A DNA stretch of 64,000 nt from Dichomitus squalens LYAD-421 SS1 (lineage: Eukaryota; Basidiomycota; Agaricomycetes; Polyporales; Polyporaceae): assembly GCF_000275845.1 (NCBI RefSeq), contig NW_006766890.1:747042-811041 (forward strand), given 5' to 3'. Below, one piece after another: positions 11,441 through 20,912 of this stretch. How positions within the stretch are numbered: position 1 is the stretch's first letter; each line of letters begins with the position of its first letter. The translations under genes and the position numbers were made by a program. The notes below the pieces were generated by a model. The model ran no database searches. It was given only the letters and a program-made list of their open reading frames with translations, and had not been told where the DNA came from.

Positions 11441-12623
11441 TCACTCGATCCGTTCGCCCAGAATCTCTTGAGTGAGATCCGAGCACAGCCTCCAGAAGTT
11501 GTTGCGGATGGCCTCGTCCTTGGCAGCGTTGCTTTCCGTGTCCGACTTGCCATATGGTTCCGAATAGTACTTGCCCTGTACGGAAGGTCAATGGGTGCAA
11601 TGCGGTGTCATGAATCCAGGTGCTTACCTGGTACTCCTTCCAGTTCGTCTGATTGATGTCCGTGCTGACCGCCGCCCATAGACTCGCCTCCGCGCCTTCT
11701 TCGGCGCTCTTGCCAGCCAATCGAGTAACCTTGTCGATCGCTACGCCGAGAACTCCATACGACTGGCCCCATGCCTTCTGGAGGTCCGTGTCGACCGCAC
11801 CGGGGTGTACCGATATGGCGAGGATAGGCTGTGTCGCGTCCGTTAGCTTGCGGCGGGCGAGCTCCTGGGCGAATACGATGAGTCCAAGCTTCGTGCGCCC
11901 GTAGCTACACCACCATTTAGCACGGGTAGAACGTAGGATCGAGGAAAGGAGATGCCCTACAGCTGAGTCCCGTCCTCGTCCTTGCAAACCTCTTCCTTAC
12001 AGGCGAATGTCGTTCCGGTGGGGGCGAAACGGTGCATCTCTGAGCTCTGCATCACGATGCGAACAGATGCGGGGGGAGCCTTCGCCGCCGTCTTCTGCAT
12101 GAGAGGCAAAAGTCGGAGCACAATAACGTAGTGTGCAAGATTGTTGACCTGCACACCCATTGTGAGATGTCTAGTTCCAAACCCTAATGTTAGAACATTC
12201 ATTCACCTCGAAGTGTCTTTCAAGGCCGTCAGACGTCATGCCGAAGGGAGCTTGTCCGATCCCAGCATTGGCAATGAGGATGTCGAGACGGTTCTCCTGC
12301 TCAACAAACTGCTTCGCCCAGCTGTCGACCCTCTTGAGCTCATGCATGTCAAGCTGGTGGTAGTGAATGGAGCCCTTGGCGCCACTCTCTTGGAGCGCCT
12401 TGTTGAGGTCTTGCACGGCGCTCTTACCATGCTCTGGGTTGGCAGAGACGAAGTGGACCTTCGCGTTGTGCTGGGCGAGAGCGGCTACGTTGTGGAAGCC
12501 AATGCCGGCGGAGCCACCAGTGACCAATGCGACGCGACCAGTGAGGTCAGGGATCTGGTCAGGCCTGAAGCGCTTGCAAAGAAGAGTTGCAGGGTTGAGT
12601 GTGTCGGGTAGGAGGGAAGACAT
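11441..12623 (-). CDS. Short-chain dehydrogenase/reductase (SDR), retinol-dehydrogenase-like
   Basis: NAD(P)-dependent oxidoreductase with a Rossmann fold; the substrate is unknown. Exons: 12623-12207, 12148-11961, 11904-11628 and 11575-11441, giving 338 aa. The cofactor-binding TGGSAGIG motif is at residues 35-42, followed by an NAG motif in LIANAGIG. The catalytic Tyr-X3-Lys is YGRTK at about 203-207. The QSSEMHRFAP segment supplies the catalytic-serine strand. Layout and length match the retinol dehydrogenase/WW-oxidoreductase-like SDRs common in fungi. An upstream in-frame ATG at 12758 would add 45 residues, but it lies beyond a TATA element at 12732-12737, so 12623 is preferred. Neighbours give no pathway hint. 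Confidence 0.92.
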
Positions 12624-12731
12624 GGTGCGGTGAGTGTACACGAGAGTTACGGTGAGACGGAGGCGGACAAGTGGAACGCGTCTTTTGAGGCTGAGGGCGA
12701 TCATTGAGGCCCACCGCCCCGCTTGCCAAGG

Positions 12732-12737
12732 TTTATA
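12732..12737 (-). promoter_or_regulatory. TATA box of the SDR gene
   Basis: TATAAA on the minus strand, about 110 bp upstream of the chosen SDR start codon. It argues against using the upstream ATG at 12758. Confidence 0.5.
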
Positions 12738-13296
12738 TGACCCAGCGATGACGCACAATGGCTGCTCATAGAAGGGAGAACGTCGTGGCTACAATTGGGT
12801 GTTCCCTCGCCTTATCGAGACCGGTAGTGTCTGATTGCACTGCCACCTGCCATGACTGTCGACACCGGTTGAGCTTCAAGCTGCAGCCATGGCACAGCAT
12901 ACGCATACATAGCGACTACATACGTCGACTACAGAGTGTATTTGAGTCCGCACGCTCGGAGCACAACGTATGTGCGGCGAGTATTACGGGTGTGTGGCCA
13001 ACTGGGCCAGCACCACTAGCCTCTATCACCACGCAGTCGACACGCTCTCCGAGGACCTCTCCGGCCAAGCTGGCACACAAGTCCCAGAAATCGCGTGGTA
13101 TAGATTCGTCCTTCGCCTGCCTGCTCGCTCTCTTTGTCTGGCTCGTCCTCTGGCTGGTCGAAGTATTGTCCCTGCGACACGACAATCAGCTTGCAACATA
13201 TGAGATAAAAGAGCAAAATGACATGATGCCGTTCCTGGAACACTCTCCAGTTGAAATTATCGATGTCAAGCCATAATGAAGTTGATGTCCCGGATG
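12738..13296. other. Intergenic, no gene recognised
   Basis: The stretch lies between the SDR promoter and the hAT-like element. A 172-codon plus-strand frame (12758-13276) has no conserved motif and no supporting signals. Confidence 0.35.
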
Positions 13297-13304
13297 TCGA
13301 GTTT
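13297..13304. repeat. Left target-site duplication of the hAT-like element
   Basis: TCGAGTTT, identical to 14053-14060. The exact match suggests a fairly recent insertion. Confidence 0.85.
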
Positions 13305-14052
13305 TAGGGTGCGGTCAACAATGAAAATGGATTATAACGAACCGTTATTAACGGACACCCTCTTGGACCTCTTGTTAACACGTGTTATTTACGGTTAATT
13401 AACCGGGCGCTAAACCAAGTTCACAAGTTGTTGACCCGAGTAATAAACATCTCAGTCGACCGACAGGGTCCCTAGAACTCCGAGACACCTTGCCATTGCA
13501 AGTACTGTATATTTGACGAGGCATGACATGAAGAAGTTCGAGGGCAAGCGGGCACAAATGGGATTCGCGTTTGGCCGGTGCAAACGCGTGCCGTACACAG
13601 TAGATACAATAAGGCTTATATACGTAGCTAAATAGGGGTAGATAAGGGCGCGGGTATCCGTCGGGGGGGCGGGACCTGTGGCGCTCGTTCCGCGAGCTCG
13701 CCATCTTGACGCCAGGATTCCAACATGACATCAATGAGCTGTGTGGCGACGAATCCCGCTCTCCCTTCGAGATCTTAATCAGACCAAGCTCACTGGCGGC
13801 TTTGGCCAGCGGCCTGCATAAATTAGAGGCACCAAGCTTGCAGTTCACAGCAGCACTACTCTGGCCTACAGTAAACGCAATGAATGCGGTCTATTGTTGT
13901 TATTGAAGTCAAAAGGACGCTCAAATGGGTCCTAGTTTTGAACAATTCTTGACATGGCTATCCAGACTCGTACTTTCTAACTGTTTATTAACAGGTTATT
14001 AACTTGTCAATAATCCACGTGTTAACAATTCGGATTTGTTGCCCGCACCCTA
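13305..14052. mobile_element. Non-autonomous hAT-like DNA transposon (MITE-like), 748 bp
   Basis: Terminal inverted repeats of 17 bp with one mismatch: TAGGGTGCGGTCAACAA at 13305-13321, and the reverse complement of TAGGGTGCGGGCAACAA at 14036-14052. The element is flanked by a perfect 8-bp direct repeat, TCGAGTTT, at 13297-13304 and 14053-14060. An 8-bp target duplication and a TIR starting (T/C)AGGG are the hallmarks of the hAT superfamily. Subterminal regions on both sides are rich in GTTAA/TTAAC words, such as GTTAACACG near the left end and GTTAATAA and TTAACA near the right end. These resemble hAT subterminal transposase-binding repeats. The internal 650 bp encodes no transposase, so mobilisation would need an autonomous copy elsewhere. 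Confidence 0.85.
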
Positions 14053-14060
14053 TCGAGTTT
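14053..14060. repeat. Right target-site duplication of the hAT-like element
   Basis: TCGAGTTT, identical to 13297-13304. Confidence 0.85.
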
Positions 14061-14283
14061 GGCCCTCTTGCCAAAACTACATACAGCAGTAGGCAGCCTC
14101 AGTGTCCTTGGCATCCTCTGTGTGGGGCAAAGTGGTTGAATTCCAGGTCGGATACACAGATTTTCGGGCTTCTGTGAGACAATCATGTGGACAATAGCAG
14201 CGCAATCATTTTGCGAACTTCGAAGACATCTTGAGGTATCCCCAGGCTCGGTATATGTCGCTGTCTGCCGAACATTTTTACAT

Positions 14284-14385
14284 GGCCGGCTAGCTCAGTT
14301 GGTTAGAGCGTGGTGCTAATAACGTCACTGTGAAAGTGGTGCTTACGTAACGCCAAGGTCGTCGGTTCGACCCCGGCGCTGGCCA
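14284..14385 (+). tRNA. tRNA-Ile (anticodon AAT), with intron
   Basis: The full cloverleaf can be drawn. The acceptor stem GGCCGGC pairs with GCTGGCC and is followed by discriminator A. The A-box region is TAGCTCAGTTGG. The anticodon stem TGGTG/CGCCA carries the loop CTAATAA with anticodon AAT. The T arm is GTCGG-TTCGACC-CCGGC. A 28-nt intron (14322-14349) sits at the canonical position between nucleotides 37 and 38. The mature length without CCA is 74 nt. A T-rich stretch follows downstream, consistent with Pol III termination. Confidence 0.95.
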
Positions 14386-14662
14386 TGTTTTTCTCTTTCA
14401 CAACTTTCCAACTATCTCATTTTCCCCTCCTCATAGGACTGGTTCAGTATAGACCCATAGCCATGGGTGATCACAGTTCCCTCACATATTTCCAATGTGG
14501 TCTCTACCTTGCAGTCCCGCTCAGCGGCGTTTGCCGAGGGGACAACTGCATAGTTCTTCAGCCACGGAGACCCTGCTTTCCCACGGATTCAGAGTGTTGC
14601 AGTAGCGCCGGTGGCCAGTGGAGGAGAGCACCCGTATCCTCAAGACCCCGTACGACGTCGCC

Positions 14663-15093
14663 ATGGCCAAGTCCAAGAAGTATGTCTCTGCAACTTGTTA
14701 TCATGCTTGAGGGAACTCTAATAAGCGCACACTGTGTCCGCTAGCCATACCAACCACAACCAGAGCCGCAAGGCTCACCGTAATGGTATCAAGAAGCCTA
14801 AGAGCCACAGGACGCGTTCGACGAAGGGTGTATGTACCCATGATCCTCTGTCCCCTCTCCATGTTCTGACCAGTCTGGTCCAATAGGTTGACCCTAAGGT
14901 GCGTTCAATGAGCCTAAAAGTTCGGGTATGGTGAGGTCTTGATGGATGATTCGGTTTGCTAGTACCGTCGCAACAACAAATTCGCGTTGGTTGGTTCGGT
15001 GCGTCTTCCTTGCAGTCTTACGCTGTGGAGATCCTCATGTCATACGACCTTGCGCAGAGAAAAGCTCGTGCCGAGCAGAAGGCAGCATCATGA
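14663..15093 (+). CDS. RPL29: 60S ribosomal protein L29 (eL29)
   Basis: Small basic component of the cytosolic large ribosomal subunit. Exons: 14663-14679, 14745-14829, 14887-14898, 14963-14998 and 15058-15093, giving 61 aa (family about 60). The protein opens [20 protein letters not shown], the diagnostic eL29 N-terminus. It continues [18 protein letters not shown] and ends in a basic KARAEQK tail. The gene is cut into five tiny exons, including a 12-nt one (GTT GAC CCT AAG, i.e. VDPK). In this window it stands between the tRNA gene and TFIIIC subunit 5 and has no operon-like partner. Confidence 0.93.
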
Positions 15094-15320
15094 TCATCCT
15101 CTCCGCCTCAGTAGTGCACCGTAGAGGATGACCCTGGAAGGCCATGCCCGGAGGGAGGGGAGCTGGCCCGAGTCTCGCGCAAGGCGACGTCGTTCCATGT
15201 AAAACACCACCACGATCATGCTGTGTATGCCATCCCCGCTATTCATAGGACCTACCGCGCAGAAATCGAAAAGACCAAAAACACTCAGCTTCTCATGTGT
15301 GTGACGGAGCCAAATCCAGT

Positions 15321-17585
15321 CTACCCCGCGGCTTGTTCAAGTTTGAGTGCTGGATGACAACAGAACTCGGACAACATGCTATGGATACAGTCGAGTATCA
15401 AGTACATAACCCCTTTGCAAGGACCGCCGGTGAAGGCAAGAAGGTTCATAGGGGAGTGAATTTGAGGCTCTTCCTCTGCTGCTCTATCGTGGTCATTAGT
15501 CGTTGTGCCTACACGTCTTGACGTGAGTAATCCTTGCATGTCTGGATGAAGTGCAAGACCTACGGCTGCATCTTCCGGAGGCAGCGCGCCTTTGGCCATA
15601 TTATGCTTGCCGAATTTCAGCCTGTGCCTGTGTCTCTGGGGGAGCTTATCTGTCCCTTCGTGCGGTACAAGCAATGCTTCGCACTCCTTCCGAGTCGCGA
15701 CGTGCCCGAGGAGGAGCGAGAAGAACTTGTGCCTGAGCACCGTCTTGATGCGCTCCAGCGCGTGCGTCGTGTACCACCCGTCGCGCTCGTTGCACGCCTC
15801 GCGGAGCGAGTCCTCGTCGTCGGCCTCGATCATCTCCTTGAGCATCGCGTCCGTGATGTCGCACAGCTGGAACGCAGCGGTCTCGGACGTGACCACCTGG
15901 CCATCGAAGACGTGCGAGCGCCGCCCGTCCATGCCGGAGAAGCGCACCTGCGCGGATTCGTTGCGCTGCTCCTGTCGGCGGGTGACCACCGAGGGGCGGA
16001 CGATGGGGTGGTTGACGTTCCGGAAGTATAGGCGTTGGTAGCTTGTTCCGGGAGGAGGGTTAAACAAAGAGACAGGCGTAATGGGTACAAGGAAGCTTAC
16101 AATCGGGCCTCGGGGTCCACACGAGGGTCGTATCCTAAGCGAACGTAGGTGTCTCGCCAGGGGCCGTCCTCGAAGACGTAGGAGACCAGCGGCAAGAGAT
16201 ATTTCGTGCTTTAGCGCGAGGGCGTGAGATGACGGTGGTGCAGCAACCGGAAAAACAACCTACTTGATGATATCTCGCACTTCCAAAGGCATGAACTGGT
16301 TGAATATGGCTGCACGCGTCCACACCGGTCGTTCTTGAAAGAGCTGCGAGCCGAGGTCAGTGTGATGCAATGATCGCTAAAGCGTTGGTCTACTACCTCT
16401 TCAAGCTTCTTCAAGATATTCTTGTCAGCTTGACCGCGTTGCTCTTCCACCGGCGCTGAGGGCTTGTCGGGCACCTGTCCCTCTGCAAGTCAGTAAACCG
16501 ACGGAGGCCACCGATGGTCAGGCATACATTCTTGTCGCTGTAGGACACAGATATCGGCGCGAAGCCCTTCCAACGCATACGATTGATCAGCCGCTTCTTC
16601 TCTTCGCCAGTTTCCTTGTCCACGACAATGTCCTCAATGGACGCTGTGTTCGCCTTGTAGCTGCGCAAGCGGTCAATATGCCGCGGGAAAAGGCACCGTG
16701 GTCCACAGACGTACTTGTAGTTCTGCGGGACACCTTGTCGACTGAACAGGGGCGGGGGGAACAGCCGCAGGTTGCTCTTTGTCCTCACTGTTGTACCAGA
16801 ACTGGTGCCCTCCCCGAGGAGCTGTGGGTCGATGTCCATGGCAGAAGGGTCAGCTTGTGTTGTGGTGATCGTGTAGTCCTCCTTTTCTGGAGGGATGTGG
16901 TACTTCAATATTCCCTCCACTATCCGAGCAGTGAATCAGAACCCCGACCGTTATGTGCTCAGGAACAGGCACCTACCATCCATGGCATCCATCGCGTTGC
17001 GCAACTTCGCTATCGGGTCGGCCATATCTGGCTGATACTGGAAGTCCGCCATACCTGACAGCGCAGCATTCAGTTCGCGTCACTTCAGTCAGCCTGGTCG
17101 AGCAGGGACTCACTTCTGAACCGCGCCGTCTTGGGCACAACACCCACAGCCTCCACAGTGTATTCTCCTATCGCGCCATCTCCAGGATCTCCATCCTTTC
17201 GCTTCCGCCTCCGCTTCACAACCTTGAGCACTATGTTGCTCGTATGCACCACCTCCCCGGGGATAGGATGCGCGTACGGGTTGCCTGGACGGAGACGCAG
17301 CTCGAGCAGAGACTCGACGCGGTCTCGCCCGGTCGCGCGGCGAAACGCCGCGTCTATGGCATGTTGTCCACCAAGACGCTCTATCGCGAGAGGTGCAGAT
17401 GTGGGTTTGACGTAGCCTGGATACTCGACGGAGTAGAAGTGCGCTGCCGGGAGCGGGAGCTGTGGTGCGGGAGGAGGGGCGGCTTGAGCCGAGGATTCGC
17501 TGGTCTTCTCAGCTTGAGAAGGGAGCGTTGACGGTCCTGCGTTGAGGTTTGAGGGACCCGCTTGGAGTGCTGGATCGATGTCCAT
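15321..17585 (-). CDS. Transcription factor TFIIIC subunit 5 (Tau95/Sfc1/GTF3C5 family)
   Basis: Subunit of the RNA polymerase III factor TFIIIC, which recognises the A-box of tRNA genes. Exons: 17585-17114, 17054-16977, 16919-16528, 16474-16397, 16343-16264, 16208-16101 and 16041-15321, giving 642 aa. The N-terminal segment has the family pattern VEYPGYVKP ... AIERLGG. The dimerisation part includes ELRLRPGNPYAHPI. The C-terminal winged-helix/DNA-binding part includes LFQERPVWTRAAIFNQ, GPWRDTYVRLGYDPR and YQRLYFRN. The residues after about position 600 (from near 15500 to 15321) do not look conserved, so a missed intron and different 3' end are possible. PKR1 diverges only 129 bp upstream. 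Confidence 0.88.
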
Positions 17586-17714
17586 CGTCTGAAGGAGTGG
17601 TGAAGTGAGTACTTGAGAGCGCAGAGACGCGGGGCTCAGACGCGTCCCATCATCACGTGTGGCGCGAGTCGCTGCCTTGGATCATGGATGTAGCTGGACA
17701 CACTGAATGCGAAC
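17586..17714. promoter_or_regulatory. Bidirectional promoter between TFIIIC5 and PKR1
   Basis: Only 129 bp separate the two start codons, so both genes must share this interval. No TATA box is obvious. Confidence 0.5.
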
Positions 17715-18141
17715 ATGTACTCGTCCATGGACGGTGATATCTCGACCCCAGCCGCAGCGGCGGAAACATCGATCGCTGAGGACCCTCTGAGCGAGATCTT
17801 CTCTGGTATCCTCGCACCTGGCTCGTCGCTCAATCCATCCTTCCTCCTCGTCCTCGATGGCGCCCTCGCAACCCTCCTCCTCGTCCTGCTCGGGCTCTTC
17901 TTCATCACGAACTACAATCCCCATCTGCTGTTCTTGAGCATCGTAGAGCTGTGCCTTTGGGCCAGCATCAAGTGGTGAGTCTTGCAAGCACACAAGTCCC
18001 GACGCCTCCTCTCGGACACCAACGCCTGACCATCGTCTCAGGTTTGTGTCTGTGCTGCGGGAAGTACGCTTACAAGAGGCTGCTCACGAAAGCCCAGATG
18101 GCCAGCCGCAGAAGACTGTCTTGAAGCCCAAGGAGGATTGA
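17715..18141 (+). CDS. Pkr1 family ER membrane protein (V-ATPase assembly)
   Basis: Small ER membrane protein; yeast Pkr1 assists assembly of the V-ATPase V0 sector. Exons: 17715-17974 and 18042-18141, giving 119 aa. The core motif IFSGILAPGSSLNPSFLLVL matches the Pkr1 pattern of an amphipathic start followed by two hydrophobic helices, here about residues 40-65 and 67-88 and ending ASIKWFVSV. A charged cytosolic tail follows. A second in-frame ATG seven codons in is an alternative start. It lies head to head with TFIIIC5 and tail to tail with PSF3. Confidence 0.85.
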
Positions 18142-18225
18142 ACGGCCCTCAATGCGCGCCTTCGCTGGCTCCGTCACGAACTCTGCTCGTATCCTACACG
18201 ATCGTACATATCCTGCGGCATCATC

Positions 18226-19210
18226 CTACCGGCGCCCCCGCTCGCTCGTCTCATACCACACCTTCGTCTTCTTCGCGCTCTCCTGTGCAAGCTGGAATAC
18301 TGGAGATCCGTCCGTCAGTCGCAGTCACATGGACAAACTAACCGGATGGCATGGAAGAAATGACAGAGCCTATGGGAGATAGGAGGGAGAAGCACGTACA
18401 CTCTCGTTCGGTACCGTCCATGCCCTCCCGGAACTGCGCGACGGTCGCGTCTCCCCCTCGAGAGCCGCTCCCTGCCGAGGCTTGCAGGGACGCGAAGTGC
18501 TGCGCCTGGTCGATCACTTCGGGTAGTCGGGCACGGAATGTCTATGTGGAAGCATGGGGTGTGGACACGGGAAACGAAGAGTTGGGAGGATGCGGGGAGG
18601 ATACGGGAATACGACGTCAGTGGATGAGAAGGGGGCAGGGAGAGTGCGCTAATGTACCTCAGTTAGGACCCGCGAGAGCTCTTCCGCGGGCTCGTCGTTC
18701 AGTCTGTACGTCGTATGCATGGATGTGGGCAAGGAATGGTATGCATGGAAGCAAGACCACGTACAAGTGCATCATCATCCTCCCGAAGCCATACCACAAG
18801 CCTCCCTGTCCAACGAGGTTGGAGAGACGCACGCTTCGCGGCTCCGCATTCAGCGCGTTGCGCACCCGCGCAGCGAAAGGCGGTGGGATTGTGAAGTCCG
18901 CGTAGTCCCTGCACAGTTCGGGGCGTTGGAGCGAAGCTCTATGAGATACACGTGACGCGCGAGCACGACTCACGAGTAGATGAGGATGTACGCCATCCAG
19001 AGAGGGATCTGGACCTTGCTCAGGGCTTTGATCTACTCCTCGCGCTGTTCAGAACTTTCTGCAGAGCGCTCCGCACGAACGCGCAAGACCCACATCTCCA
19101 GCCTTGCCGCCGTCGAGATGGCCCATGTCGGGCACGTCGACCTTGAACGTGCACTGGATCTTCTGGTTCTCGGCGAGAATGGAATCAATTGAGTAGTAGT
19201 CATCCTCCAT
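18226..19210 (-). CDS. PSF3: GINS complex subunit Psf3
   Basis: Subunit of the GINS tetramer, part of the CMG replicative helicase. Exons: 19210-19094, 19032-18974, 18908-18765, 18703-18658, 18541-18400 and 18299-18226, giving 193 aa, essentially the size of yeast Psf3. It begins MEDDYYSIDSILAENQKIQC, the characteristic Psf3 N-terminus, followed by the B-domain region with IPLWMAYILIYSDYADF. The alpha-helical A domain runs to VWYETSERGRR at the stop. All introns keep phase. Confidence 0.95.
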
Positions 19211-19480
19211 GTTATCGTGAAGTGTGTGTGTGTGTTCTACGTAGACCGATCGAAGCAGAGACGTTAAGAGAGACGATGAGGCTGTAGGATGTGTCGGAGA
19301 CCGAGGTGGCTGAAGCCTGAGGCAGTGGCAGCCGACGCGACGCGTCTCGCGCCAAACGCGACCACGCGCCAGTTTCCCACGCGTGTTCTCGCTCGACCTC
19401 GACGCCGGCTTCCGCATTCACCTTCCCACCTACACCTACACTTTCCCCCTTGCTTCATCTCTTACCGAATTACCCCTACA

Positions 19481-20356
19481 ATGTTCTGCCGCTCCTGCAT
19501 GTCCAACGTATCAGCGGCCTCCTCGTCCAGCCGCACCCGCGCGCTCGCGACGACAGCCCTGCGCCTCGCGCACACGCACGCACTACGTCACTCGTCGCTA
19601 CTGACGCACTCACGGCCGTCGTCCCGCACCCCTGCGCACCACCACCAACAGGCGGGGCCCTCGTCACAGGCACGCGAGGCGTTCCACACGCGTTCCGCGG
19701 CGTTCTCGACGACGGCGCGGAGGGGGGCGGACGAGCTGCCGCGGGAGAACCTGCAGGCGATCTTCGAGCAGCAGCAGCAGCGATTCCTGAAGCTGCTGCA
19801 GGAGAAGCCGGAGGTGGAGGAGCACATCAGGGGGTTCGTGCAGCTGCTGAAGGATAACGGTGCGTCTCAGACCCGCCGCTGGTTGTCTTGGTATAGGCTG
19901 ATTGGAGCATGTTGGTGGTGTGCTGTTGTGGATGATGTGGTGCGTCCGCAACGTCACTTTGCGCAACACACAGGCGTCGACGTCTCGTCGGGGCAGATGC
20001 CGAGCAAGTTGGATATGTTCCAGCTGATGATGAAGAAGGAGATACGGGAGAGCGCTACGTGCATGGCGACGACACTCCAAGAGGCGGGCATTGACCTGCG
20101 GAACCCGGTTCGTGGAGAACGCTATTAGGTTCAAGTTCCCGATAATGCTAACGGAATGCGTCTGTAGGAGATGATGCAATCGTTGATGACGATGCAGAGC
20201 ATATCCAGGGGCAACAAGTGAGTTGCCCGAGAGAGACACGCTATGCCGCTGTTGTGGGGGACGCGTGTATTACTTTGCGTTCTTGGTGCTACTGTATGTT
20301 GTACTGTTCTTCTGAATAGGCTTTACGACGCTCGTCCGACTGGGACCCTGCTGTGA
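19481..20356 (+). CDS. Hypothetical protein, probably mitochondrial
   Basis: I do not recognise a named family. Proposed exons: 19481-19859, 19974-20107, 20168-20217 and 20320-20356, giving 199 aa. The N-terminal 85 residues are rich in Arg, Ser, Ala and His and poor in acidic residues, like a mitochondrial presequence. The next part is a Gln-rich helix (IFEQQQQRFLKLLQEKPEVE) followed by helical sequence including MPSKLDMFQLMMKKEIRE. If the last intron is not spliced the frame stops at 20221, losing the final residues. The donor AAGTGAGT at 20216-20223 is strong, so splicing is preferred. PSF3 diverges 270 bp upstream. Confidence 0.7.
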
Positions 20357-20912
20357 GATGGCACCTTGCGTTGAGCATTAGCACGCACACGATCGGCATG
20401 GAGGGCTTTCACGGAAGCGTTGGGACATCATGCATGAGTTGGGGTGCTCGGAATCGATGAAAGCGAACTCGGCAAAGGCGTGTTCACAGTCCAGTGTGGA
20501 CACGCGGCCAAGATGGCAAAGTAGAAGGTTTACCGAGGTACGCAGCACGGCAATTGCCACGGTCCAGCGGATTGTCACGGGGAATTAGAATCGCCGAGCA
20601 ACAGCTGATCTGAGCAGGGGGTGTCGATATGCACTGTACTCGGTCGGGTTATGTATGGGATGGGCCGCCGGACGTGGTCTGCGCCGTCTGGGCTGTGATT
20701 GGTCGAGTGAAGTTTGAGACTGGACGGTGCTGGAGGGAGGACGAGGATGACGTAGGGACAAGCGATCAATGACGCCATGGAGCAGGCGGTCTCGTCGCCG
20801 CCTTCAAATCCATCCTCGTACTCTCGCACGGGTCAGCCGCACTCTTCTCTCCGTCTCCCCTCGTCCTTACTCATCCCGCCCTACGCACATACCTCCGCAC
20901 TCCTTCCTCGCC
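20357..20912. other. Intergenic, no gene recognised
   Basis: This is the promoter region of the kinase gene. No convincing open frame, tRNA or repeat was seen. Confidence 0.4.
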
